Of a stretch of 64,000 nucleotides of DNA, positions 23,298 through 33,308 are shown piece by piece. Every line of letters starts with the position of its first letter. The stretch's first letter is position 1. The DNA comes from Ehretia macrophylla (taxonomy: Eukaryota > Streptophyta > Magnoliopsida > Boraginales > Ehretiaceae): assembly GCA_037974665.1 (NCBI GenBank), contig CM075764.1:76028325-76092324 (forward strand). The letters run 5' to 3'. A program made the translations under genes and the position numbers. Below the pieces are notes generated by a model. It ran no database searches. It saw only the letters and a list, made by a program, of their open reading frames with translations, and was not told the origin of the DNA.

Positions 23298-25081
23298 TGA
23301 TGTGACTGTATTTGCAGCACTCAAATCTCGGTATTTGCACTATATTTGCATCTTAACTTCGAAATTATTGCAACACTTTGATACTTTCGATACAATGTAG
23401 GAAAATATCGAAAAGTGAATGTTCAGACCCAAAATGATCCAAAATATAAGTCATGAAGTGAAGAGTCGGGAAAGCACACGGAACGGTGGAAGAATGGAGT
23501 CCTTAGAGTCGGAATTTTGTCAAATCGAGCGCGTAATCAAACTCGAAACGCTGAAAATAAGCCCGGAAATGCCTCAGTCAACACTCGGTCAAAAGTCAAC
23601 TTTCGGAGCCAAAAAAGCAACAAAAAGGCGCTCGAGCGCCCTACACAGAAAATTCCACAACATTCCACAAGAAAACACGTGGCAAAAATCCAGCGAAGCA
23701 GTAGAATGGCGCTCGATCGCCCCTCTCTGGCACTTAAGGGCCTCAAGAAGCTTCCGGAGCCGCCACGCGTCGAAGATACAACGGTCCGCATAGAAGGGCG
23801 CTCGAGCCCGCCTACTGAGCGCCTCTCTGAAATTTTGTCTATAAATATCCCCCCTCCCTCCGAATTATTTAATTAATTTTAGGTTTTGGTTATTTTTAAT
23901 CAATTTTTGAGTTAATTCTAGTTAGTTTTAGTCGTAGTTGTATTTAATTAATTAGTAGGATACGGGGGAAATCCCACCAAGGTAATTCTTATTCGGGGAA
24001 ATTTTGTCAGAATAGCTACTATTAGAGGAAAGTCCGACCCAAGTAGTTATTATCTGAGGGAGGTTCTGCCCGAATAGCTTTTAATAGGAAAGCTCTTATT
24101 CGGTAAAAACTCATCCTTAGTAGTTCTTATTCGGGAGAAATTAGGTCCTTCCGAATAATTACTTTGCGTCGGACCTCTGCTCAAATTTCAGCGATCAGAA
24201 ATACGCGTTCATCAATACGGGGGAGCCTTTCTTGACTCTCTTTGATTTATAGAATTCGTATTCAATTATGTCTGAGTAGATTAATATATAGGGGTGAATA
24301 TTGTAAATGTTAGTCTTTTAATATACAGTCTTGGATTCAGATTATACTCTTTAAATGCAATACATGGCTTGTTTTAATTTAGTATTGTCTTTCATATGCA
24401 AAGCTTTTCAGTAGATGTATGATTGTTTTACTTTTAAATATTGCCTTTCATAACGTAATCCTTTTAAGTAGAAGTTATGATTGTTTCACTTTCGTGCCAT
24501 GTATCCATGCATTAATAGTGAATCGAAAATAGCTTGACAACCTTAGATTCCATGAACTTAAAGTAATGCTTTTAAGTAGACCTTAGTTTCTAGACCAAGG
24601 AAAAGTTGATTGCTTAGTCGAAACTGACCTTTTACACCAGGTTGCAAGGACAGTTCCATATTATGGCTCCAATTCCCGTAGATGGCACAACACCTACATC
24701 AGAGTTAGTAATCGGGATTTTCATAAGCTAAGTTAATTGACTAGGTTAAATGCTTATAGCTTAACCCTTGCATTAAATCAGATAATTCTGAATACCAAGC
24801 CTAGTTTAATTGCCTCATTTACATACTCAACCCCTAGATCACTACCCCTCGTATTCATATTTAGTTAGTTTAATTTAGTTGTAATATAATCAAACACCCT
24901 ATACAAATTGTCACTTACCTATTTAAACATTTTCACACACTACTTCACTAACTTGCTAACGTGCTTTCCTGTGGTACGATTCCGCACTCATAGCACGCTA
25001 CACTGCAAAGATCCGTGCACTTGCGGTTATTTTAACTTGGTTTATTTTGCGCATATTTTAACGCACAACTCGATCGCATCA
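23298..25081 (+). repeat. 3' LTR of B (1784 bp)
   Basis: It begins TGATGTGACTG and ends GATCGCATCA, and is homologous to 8946-10762. Its TATA box is at 23840 and palindromes at 23628-23825. It is followed by the duplication CATCA and then by A's LTR. The open frames at 23419 and 23517 are LTR sequence, not genes. Confidence 0.93.
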
Positions 25082-25086
25082 CATCA

Positions 25087-25653
25087 TATATGGGTTCAAA
25101 CACCAACCAACACATCCCATATCAACAATCAATATCCAACCCACCTAGAATCCAATATAGCTCATAACACCAAGATTTACACTTCAAATACAAAAATGTT
25201 AACCCCATGCTCCCAATTCTTGCATACAAGCTATATATATAATCCATACACATACAAGAGCAACACAACTCATCTTTCAACTTTTCAAGACATCTCACAT
25301 AGGTTAGGCAAAACCTAGACCTACAACACACCAAATACTCATCTTTCAACTTTTCAGGACATCTCACATAGGTTGGGCAAAACCTAGGACCAGAGTGCCT
25401 CTCAACTAACTTGTGTATTACTAGTTTGTCATCCTAGCATTAATTCTAATTTTTTTAGTTACTCTAACTAGCTATTTAACTTGATAGGTTTTAATTACTA
25501 ATTTTGCTATATCAATTACCCCAAATGCATGTTAATCGATAAAATACACGTAAATCGATTTAAAAGCACATAAAACAAGATAAATGCATATAAAATGATT
25601 TAATTATGTATGAGATGATCTATATGTATATGTGGTTCGTGTTGGGCCTTACA
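25087..25653 (-). repeat. 5' LTR of A, outer part (U3 side), with internal deletion
   Basis: It aligns with 1911-2828 of the 3' LTR but is only 567 bp against 918 bp. The stretch corresponding to about 2175-2555 is lost. A ~50-bp segment containing ATCTTTCAACTTTTCA occurs twice in a row (about 25270-25388). In orientation this is the U3 side, so the 5' LTR would lack part of its promoter. Confidence 0.85.
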
Positions 25654-25658
25654 AACAC

Positions 25659-26570
25659 TACTGGTGGTAATGGAGAGAGTTGTGATAGCACATTGAGAAA
25701 CTTCTTAAGCTATGGACCTCCTAGATTTCGAGGGGAGCCCGACGATGCGAAGGCAAAGGCATGGCTTGCACAGGTTGAGAAAATATATGACGCTCTGAAT
25801 TATTCCGATGAGAGGAAGGCAGTATTTGTGGCATTCTTATTGGAAAGAGATGCGGACTAATGGTGGCAAACAGAGAAGCTCCATTAGAAGGAACGTCACA
25901 TACCTACTACTTAGGCTAACTTTGTGAGGTCTTTCAAAAGGAACTACATTTTGGAAGTAGCCCGAGAAAAGAAAGAAGAAGAATTCCAGACTTTGAGACA
26001 AGGTGCAATGTCTATTGTGTAATATGAAGCCCGTTTCAACAAGTTGTCTCACTACATTCCCGAATTGGTCCAAATAGAAACTAAAAGGATTAAATAGTTT
26101 GTTTAGGGATTAAGGCCCGAGATTCAAGACTTCTTAGCTACTCATCGCTTCACTTCCTATGCTGATATGATTGATGATGTGGCTAGTGTTGAAAATAGGA
26201 AGTTTGATTTTCGAGATGGGCCGAGTCAAGTTAGTAAGAGGACACTTCTTTCTTAAGCACCACAGTGATCCTATCCGGCACAGAGTCAAGGTTAGAGTCA
26301 AGTAAGACCAACTTCTGCTTGATCACAACCTAGTGCCTCAGTGGCCCAATCTACTCGTGGTTCATCAAGGAATACAACTACCTTCCTGAATGTCATGTGT
26401 AATTATTGCAACAGGAAGGGGCATTCTGAAACCCAGTGTTAGAGGAAGAATGACAAGTATATTAGTTGTGGGAGTGATCAGCACCTAGCTAGGGATTGGC
26501 AGAATAAGGGTGCACCGAATTAGCGCACGGGGAATGCTCCGACACAGAGGGTTCAGGCCTGAGTTTATGC
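25659..26570 (+). pseudogene. gag: E gag, 3' part
   Basis: It resumes right after the AACAC duplication. The core reads PRFRGEPDDAKAKAWLAQVE and KAVFVAFLLERDAD, followed by AMSIV-stop-YEARFNKLSHYIPE. The CCHC knuckle CNYCNRKGHSETQC starts at 26398 and is intact. Stops at 25858, 25885, 25915, 26020, 26095 and others interrupt it, but the frame never shifts. Intact relatives have Gln, Trp or Arg at many of these stops. Confidence 0.88.
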
Positions 26571-27933
26571 CATTGATCAAGAAAAGCTACTAGAGGCTGC
26601 AATTGTTATTGAAGGTACCTTCTTGATTTTAAATATATTGGTTAAGGTACTTATTGATTCTGGAGCCACAAATTCATTCATCACCCCTCAATGTATGCAT
26701 TGCATTAAGTTGTAAGTTGAACCATTGCCATGTCATGTAGAAGTTAGCAGTCCTATGGGTACCAAATGTCTTTCTAAATTTGGTTGCAAAGCTTGCAAGA
26801 TTCGAATAAAGGACTGGGAATTCTTGGCCGACCTTGCAGTACTTCCTTTCCAAAAGTATGATGTCATTTTGGGAATGAACTAGTTGGCTAAAAATTATGC
26901 ACAGTTGGATTGCCGAACGAAGGTTGTGAAGTTCTGGGTGCCGGGGCAATCTATGATTAAAGTGAAGAGGAGATGTGACTTGTCGGGAAATGCTGTGATA
27001 TCCTCAATGAAAGTTGTGAAGTACATGAGGAAATGTTGAAGTGGGTATTTGACTTATTTGATCAACAAGCTAACAGATCAAAACAAACTAGCGGAGGTAC
27101 ACGTGGTTAAGGAGTATGTAGATGTGTTTCCAGAATAGTTGTCACGGTTGCCACCTGAAAGGGAAATTGAGTTCGTGATTGAAGTACTACCCGGTACGCA
27201 GCCAATCTCTAAAGCTTCGTACCGCATGACTCCGATTGAATTACAAGAGTCAAATGTTCAACTACAAGGTTTGTTGGAGAAAGGATTCATACAATCTAGT
27301 TCATCTCTATGAGGTGTACCAGTCTTGTTTGTGAAGAAGAATGACAGAACCTTGAGGTTGTGTATTGATTACAGGGGGTTGAATCAGGTGACTATTAAGA
27401 ACAAGTATCTATTGCCATTGATCGATGAGTTGTTCGATCAACTTCAAGGAGCCAAAGCCTACTCAAAATTTGACTTGAGGTAAGGCTATTACCAGCTCTG
27501 CATTAAATCGGCGGATGTGCCTAAATCAGCCTTCAAGACAAGGTACGGACATTACTAGTTTGTTGTGATGTCATTTGGACTAATAAATGCTCATGCCGTT
27601 TTCATGGACTTAATGTATAGGGTGTTCCAACCATACTTAGACTAGTTCATGGTGATCTTTATTGACGACATCCTAGCGTATTTAAAGACTGAGGAGGAGC
27701 ACGAGAGGCATTTGCACTTGATATTGCAGAAATTATAGGAGCATCAGTTATATGTCAAGTTTAGTAAATGTGAATTTTGCCTCAAGCAGGTAGTATTCTT
27801 AGGACATATAATTTCTGAAGAAGGGATTGTAATGGATCCATCGAAGATTGATATTGTGCAATCATGGTCAAAGCTAGAGAATGTCACTGAAGTGCATAGT
27901 TTCCTCAAGTTATCACGATACTACTAGAGGTTT
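26571..27933 (+). pseudogene. pol: E pol: protease and reverse transcriptase
   Basis: The protease motif LIDSGATNSFI has its catalytic Asp at 26656. The linker ([20 protein letters not shown]) leads to RT with [13 protein letters not shown], motif A SKFDLR-stop-GYYQL and the active site VIFIDDILAYL with both Asp residues present (27664-27669). About ten in-frame stops and no frameshift occur. The coding signal is otherwise well kept. Confidence 0.9.
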
Positions 27934-28470
27934 GTGAAGGATTTCTCTAAGATTGTCAAGCCACTCACAAAGCTCACACAAAAGAAGACTAACTTTGTGT
28001 GGGATGATAAGTGTGAGAACAGTTTCCAAGAGTTGGCGAATAGATTGACAACTGCACCTATATTATCATTTCCTGAGGGAAATCAAGATTATGTCATTTA
28101 CAGTGATGCCTCGAAGGAAGGGTTGGGATGTGTGTTGATGCTGAATAATCGAGTCATTGCTTATGTATCCCGGAAGTTGAAGCCTTATGAAGAGACTTAT
28201 CCTACACATGACTTAGAGCTTGCGCCAATTGTGCTTGCATTTAAGAAATGAATGCATGATCTGTGGGGAAGCAAATTTGAAATATTTACGGATCATAAGA
28301 GCTTGAAGTATTTGTTTTCCCAAAAGAAGTTGAAAATGAGACAAAGAAGATGGATGGAACTCCTGGATGGCTACAACTACACAATCAATTCTATGCCTGG
28401 AAAAACAAACGTGGTAGTAGATACCTTAAGTCAAAAGGCAAGTTTGGCAAGATTGGAGGTTAAAGAATGA
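27934..28470 (+). pseudogene. pol: E pol: RT connection and RNase H
   Basis: [19 protein letters not shown] leads into RNase H with acids in [20 protein letters not shown] and FTDHKSLKYLF. TGA at 28249 stands where A has Trp (KKWRHYL). The stop in front of 27934 replaces Trp of the YYWRF motif (TAG for TGG). Confidence 0.9.
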
Positions 28471-29982
28471 GAAATGCTCGAAGAAGCAAGTCCATGGAGG
28501 CCTGAGTTGACAAGTAACGGTGTGTTCTTTGCTGCTTACTTGTTGGTACAACCTACATGGCTATCTCAAATCTGAGAAGCTCAGTAGCAAGATCCTCAAT
28601 TCCAAAAGATAAAAGATGGAAATCCGGATTTCAAGTTGCATGAAGATGGATTATAGAGATTTAGGAAACGGATTTGTGTGCCAAATGATCCAGAGTTGAA
28701 AAGGAAGGTACTTGAGGAAGCTCACAACTCCAAATATACTATCCACCCAGGAGGTACAAAGATGTATCAAGACCTGAAGCAACAGTACAGGTGGAACAAC
28801 ATAAAGCGAGAGATTGCAAAGTTTATGTCTTCATGTTTGATGTGTCAGCGGGTGAAGGTTGAACATCAAAGACCCGCAGGGCTTCTACTACCCTTGGAGA
28901 TTCTGCAATGGAAGTGGGATCATATAACAATGGACTTTGTTATGGAGCTATCGAGATCTCCTCAAGGATGTGATGCAATATGGGTTGTTGTGGATCGATT
29001 GACGAACACAACTTACTTCATTCCAATGAATAAGAAGGATAGTCTCGAGAAGTTAGTTGATTTGTAAATGGCTAACATTGTAAGACTGCATGGTATGCCA
29101 GTTAACATTGTATCTAATAGAGATTCTCGGTTCATATGTTGGTTCTGGCAGAAATTACAAGTAGCCTTGGGGACAAATTTGAGCTTCAGTACAGCGTACC
29201 ACCCTCAGACGGACGGAAAATCAGAGAGAACCATATAGATATTGGAAGACATGTTGAGGGCATGTGTGTTGGATTTCATAAGTAATTAAAAGAAGCATTT
29301 GTCTTTGGCAGAATTTGCTTATAATTACAGCTACCAAACAACTGTTGATATGGCACCCTACGAGGCTTTATATGGTCGAAAGTGTAGATCACCATTGTAT
29401 TGGGATGAGGTCGGTGAGATGAAAACAATAAACCCCACGCTATTGCCAGAGTTAATGGAAAAGATCGAGAATGTACACTTGATCTAAAAGAGAATACTCA
29501 CGGCCCAAAGCAGACATAAAAGTTATGCAGATAAGCGGAGGTGAGACCTAGAGTTTGAAGTTGGTGACAGGGTATTCTTGAAGTTGTCACCTCGGAAGGG
29601 ATTGATTAAACATGGCAAAGGTGGAAAGTTAAGCCCGAGGTACATGGGACCATTTGAAATCGTAGGGAGAGTTGACAAGTTAGTATACCAGTTGGATCTA
29701 CCCCAACATCTCTCCAACGTTCACAATGTATTCCATGTGTCAATGTTAAGGAAGTATCACCTCGATCCGTCTCACATCCTAGAGTCGAAACCATTGCAAC
29801 TTCGGGAGAACCTTTCATATGAGAAAAGACCCGTATGGATCTTAGACGAACAAGAGCAGGAATTACGTAACAAGAGCATTCCTATGGTAATGGTACTTTG
29901 GAATAATCATGGGATTGAAGAAGTAACGTGGAAGAGACGCGACCAAATGGAGCAACAATACCCGACATTGTTTGCAAGGTAG
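28471..29982 (+). pseudogene. pol: E pol: integrase with chromodomain-like end
   Basis: The HHCC finger is in [18 protein letters not shown] and CLMCQRV. The core has TMDFVMELSRSPQG (first Asp), SNRDSRF (Asn where the Asp is expected) and QTDGKSERT (Glu). The C-terminus includes GPFEIVGRVDKLVYQLDLPQ and ends VLWNNHGIEEVTWKRRDQME, a Tekay-type chromodomain remnant. Stops at about 29065, 29237, 29287, 29485 and 29542 interrupt it. The frame is the same as in gag and RT. Confidence 0.9.
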
Positions 29983-30010
29983 GAAGAAATTTTGGGGATG
30001 AAATTCTTTT

Positions 30011-30022
30011 AAGGGAGGAGGA
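30011..30022 (+). other. Polypurine tract of E
   Basis: AAGGGAGGAGGA lies directly before the 3' LTR start TGTAAGGCCCC, about 28 bases after the pol stop. Confidence 0.88.
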
Positions 30023-32335
30023 TGTAAGGCCCCGCACGAACCCCATATGCATATCATATCATTTAATAGGTGTTTGTATCATCTTATGTGCATTTGCATC
30101 ATTTTACGTGCATCTGCATCATTTTTCATGCATTTATGTTCACTTATGTATATTTTGGTATTTTAGGTGTCGTAGGTATTAATTACATGTTACTAAATTA
30201 ATAACTAGCAACTAATTAGTTAGGAGCTAACTAAATGGCAAGCTATAAAATAATCCTTAGTTAAAAGGGCACTCTAGTCATTTAGCTAGCTTGGAAAAAT
30301 ATCCTACCTAACTTAAGTCATTTAAACTAAGCAAAAACATACACACACACAGAGTTCACACACTCATACACACACTACATGGTTGAGACAAGGAAGAAAG
30401 AATAAAGAAGAAGAAGAAGAAGAAAAGGGAAGAAGAAGAACGTTCAAGCTATTTCTAAACATTTTCAAGCCATCTTTTAGCATCTACAATCTTTGTTTTG
30501 CATTTGTTGCTACATTTGAGGTGAAGATTGTTTTTGAAAATATTTGTAAAAGACATATAATGCATGATTGATGTGTTATATATGTATGTTGAGCATGATG
30601 AAGGTATGTATAAGCTTGCTTTGTGAATTTGAGATTAGTATGTTCATCTAGGGTTTCAAGATGTTGTTGTGGTATTGTTCTTGGCTTGAACTTGTCTCTT
30701 ATGGATTTTGATGATTTTGATAAGTAGTAAAGTATGCTTGATGAAGTATTATATGTGTGAAATATGCTTAGGTTGGTGGCAAAGAAAATAAATAGAGGAT
30801 TGAGTTTTGAACATTTGTGCTAAGTTAAATATTGTGGAAAGAAGGTGTTGTACTTGAGTTGTGTGATTTTAGGAGCTAGAAAACTTGTGGAATATTGTTG
30901 TTTAGCATTGAGATTAAGTTGCATACTTGAAATAAACTTGAAAGAATAAGTGTAGAACAAGAAAAGCAAGTAAAATGTGTGTTTTGAGCATGATCCGATC
31001 GAGGTACACGCTAGTGCTTCGTCCGGAAGGTTGAGTCCGGATGAAGGGCAGTGGGTCTGCCCTTAATCCGGATAAGGGGTTTGGATAAGGGTCTCATTCG
31101 GATCGTCTCATCCTGATGGTTTTTAGTTTTGCCCCTTTTTACGTTTTATTGTCATTTTGAGTGGTTTTAAGGTAATTTTGTACCCTCCTATGGTATATTG
31201 CTGAGTTGTGCTCTTCTAAAGGTTGTTAATATGTAAAAGGATGGTGTGTATTGATCTCATGATTGTCCATACAGTGCATATACTACTCCAAGCTTGTATG
31301 CTCTCACTACATGATCAAATACTTGCTTAACAGAGGCAACCTACTTTGTTGCCCTCCAAATATATTCCTATTTTTTAGTGCCCTATCTCGCTTGGTGTGT
31401 TTCCTTAGAGAGTTGGGACGTACTCGTTCAAATGTTAAATGATTCAAGCAATCTAATAAACCCTATGGTAGAAGTTTCAATTCCGCCTGGGCGGCGTTAG
31501 GCTTGCCAAAACTGTCTCAGCTACTATGGTTTTGGGTTGCCGCCGGAGTGCCCTCTTGATTGGCGTGTTGAGAAAGATTTGATACGAAGCTTCGAGACTG
31601 GCCATCTCCAACAACTGCTTGAGCAACTGTATCCTTTAACTATATGGTTCCTATTTTCGCTTGGTCCCTTGAGGTCCTCGGAGAGTAGAGTTGATTACTT
31701 GTTATATGTTTAATTTTGTTCTTTGTTACAAGTCTGTACTTGCATAGCATGGGTTTTATAAAGATGTTTTCGAAATGATAAAATGATTGCGAAAATCCTT
31801 TTCCTGTTATTCCTCACTGAGCTAGGTGTAGCTCACCCTTTTTCTTGACAATTACAGATGAGGCTGAGCCCAAGCCAACTGTTCAAGTTGAGGGTGAAGT
31901 TGCTCTATGTGATGATACTAACTTCTGCTTAATGTGATCCATGCTTGCTTGTGAAGATGAACCACTGTTGAGGAAGATTGTATTGTAAATATTTGAACAC
32001 TTTATGATTTGTAATATTCTTTTGGATACTTGGACATCTAAGTAAGTTAGACTACTATTCTTTTGAGGTCTAGATGAATGATTTTGGGCATGTATTAAGG
32101 ATGAATAGGTGGTTCTAGACCTTGCATATTTGTAATAGGTGGTAGTACCTTGAGTTGCCAAGAACTTGGGCAACCCTTTTTGGAAGCTTCTTTTAAAATG
32201 TCAACGAATTTTTGGAGTTTCTTGTGGAATGTAATGTATGTATAGGTTGTAAATTGATGATCTTACAGGTATTAGCAACTCGACATGTCGCGTCCCGGCC
32301 TTAACCTTCGCGGGTTTTGGGTTCAAGGCGTGACA
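30023..32335 (+). repeat. 3' LTR of E (2313 bp)
   Basis: It runs from TGTAAGGCCCCGC to AGGCGTGACA. It shares termini and layout with A's LTR, including an AC-rich run and a purine-rich GAAGAAGAAG run (30340-30440). The likely target duplication copy is ATTTT (32336-32340); the other copy lies outside the window. The open frames inside are not genes. Confidence 0.92.
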
Positions 32336-32344
32336 ATTTTGACT

Positions 32345-33308
32345 ACAAAATGTTCATTCAATAGGTTTCTTAAGATACTTTACCTATGCTACATTTATAA
32401 AAATACGGTTTGAGGAACGCTATATGTCAACCTATCTTCATTGGTCATTTAACCATATCATACTTTTACGGTATATGAATCTTCATCGGCCACTTAAACA
32501 TATTATAAATTACGGTATCTGAAGACTTGGTTAAATAAATTGTTCGTTCTCTTGATTTCTTAAGCCCCTTTTTAACCCTTCCCATAATCTTTATTCCATA
32601 AGTTTTACTTCTTTCACCAAATACTTTACCGAGACAGAGTTTATTTTTCTATTATATCATAATGGAAATAGTACTCTTTTGGGTTGGGTCTTTGTATTTG
32701 GGAATGTCCTATTTATTGTATTCGTTTTTCCATGTTGACATATATTGTTTCTCATGTCATAGTTTGATAAAAGTAGCATGGGAAAAGTATCTTAATTAAG
32801 AAATCAAGAGAACGAAAAAATTGTTTAACCGAATCTTCATATATCGTAAATTATAGTATGTTTAAGTGGCTGATGAAGATTCATATATTGTAAAAAGTAT
32901 GATATGATTAAATAACCGATGAAGATGGGTTGACATATAGCATTCCTCAAACCGTATTTTAATAAAAGTAGCACGGATAAAATTTAGAGCTCTTTCCATT
33001 ATGATATAATAGAAAAAAGAACTCGGTCTTGATAAAGTATTGGGAGAAAGAATTAAAACTTGTGGAATAAAAATTATGGGAGGGGATTAAGAAATCAAGA
33101 GAACAAACGATTTGTTTAACCGAGTCTTCATATACTGTAAATTATAATACGTTTAAATGGACGATGAAGATTCATATACTGTAAAAGTATGATATGGTTA
33201 AATGACCGATGAAGATGGGTTGAAATATAGCGTTCCTCAAACCGTATTTTGATAAAGGTAGCACGGGTAAAGTATAGTGCTCTTTCCATTATGATATATT
33301 AGAAAAAT
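32345..33308. repeat. Inverted and tandem array of ~290-bp units, left part
   Basis: One unit is inverted (about 32360-32665). After a ~100-bp spacer come a direct partial unit (about 32766-32990), a full unit (about 32990-33280) and the start of another that resumes after solo LTR F. The period between direct copies is 290 bp (GAAGATGGGT at 32921 and 33211). Each unit contains two ~47-bp subrepeats with TTCATATACTGTAAA and CGATGAAGA. No coding is seen. Confidence 0.85.

Larger units (their letters stand above)
8946..25081 (+). mobile_element. Element B: Athila-type Ty3/Gypsy retrotransposon, split by C
   Basis: Two LTRs (8946-10762 and 23298-25081) begin TGATG and end CATCA or TATCA. A tRNA-Asp-type primer site, Athila-style gag and pol, and a long non-coding 3' internal part with purine tracts complete it. 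Without element C it is about 11.4 kb, in the usual range for Athila. No env-like ORF was recognised after pol. The first ~195 bases of the two LTRs differ at about 9% of positions by eye. Confidence 0.94.
586..25653 (-). mobile_element. Element A: Ty3/Gypsy chromovirus on the minus strand, split by B
   Basis: Read on the minus strand, the 5' LTR is at 25653-25087 plus 8945-7551, the primer site at 7530-7545, gag from 7281, pol down to 2871, a polypurine tract at 2840-2829 and the 3' LTR at 2828-586. The net length without B is 8927 bp. It belongs to the same clade as its host E (very similar RNase H, integrase and chromodomain-like end) but lies in the opposite orientation. Both LTRs and the coding region are heavily diverged, with frameshifts and stops. 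Confidence 0.93.
1..32335 (+). mobile_element. Element E: Tekay-type Ty3/Gypsy retrotransposon, decayed, split by A
   Basis: This is the outermost element of the nest. Bases 1-88 are the end of its 5' LTR and repeat the last 88 bases of the 3' LTR (32248-32335) with 8 mismatches by eye. Then come a primer site, a gag start at 402, a break by element A at 586, and the rest of gag-pol from 25659 to 29982. A polypurine tract and a 2313-bp LTR close it. The domain order gag, protease, RT, RNase H, integrase, chromodomain-like end is that of Gypsy chromoviruses. The wording of the integrase C-terminus points to the Tekay/Del clade, which is my inference. Without A the visible part is about 7.3 kb. 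The left target duplication lies outside the window. Confidence 0.93.

Noticed and set aside
23419..23876. Overlapping ORFs of 124, 119 and 84 codons
   Set aside because: They lie in the U3 part of the B 3' LTR. The equivalent part of the 5' LTR does not keep them open.
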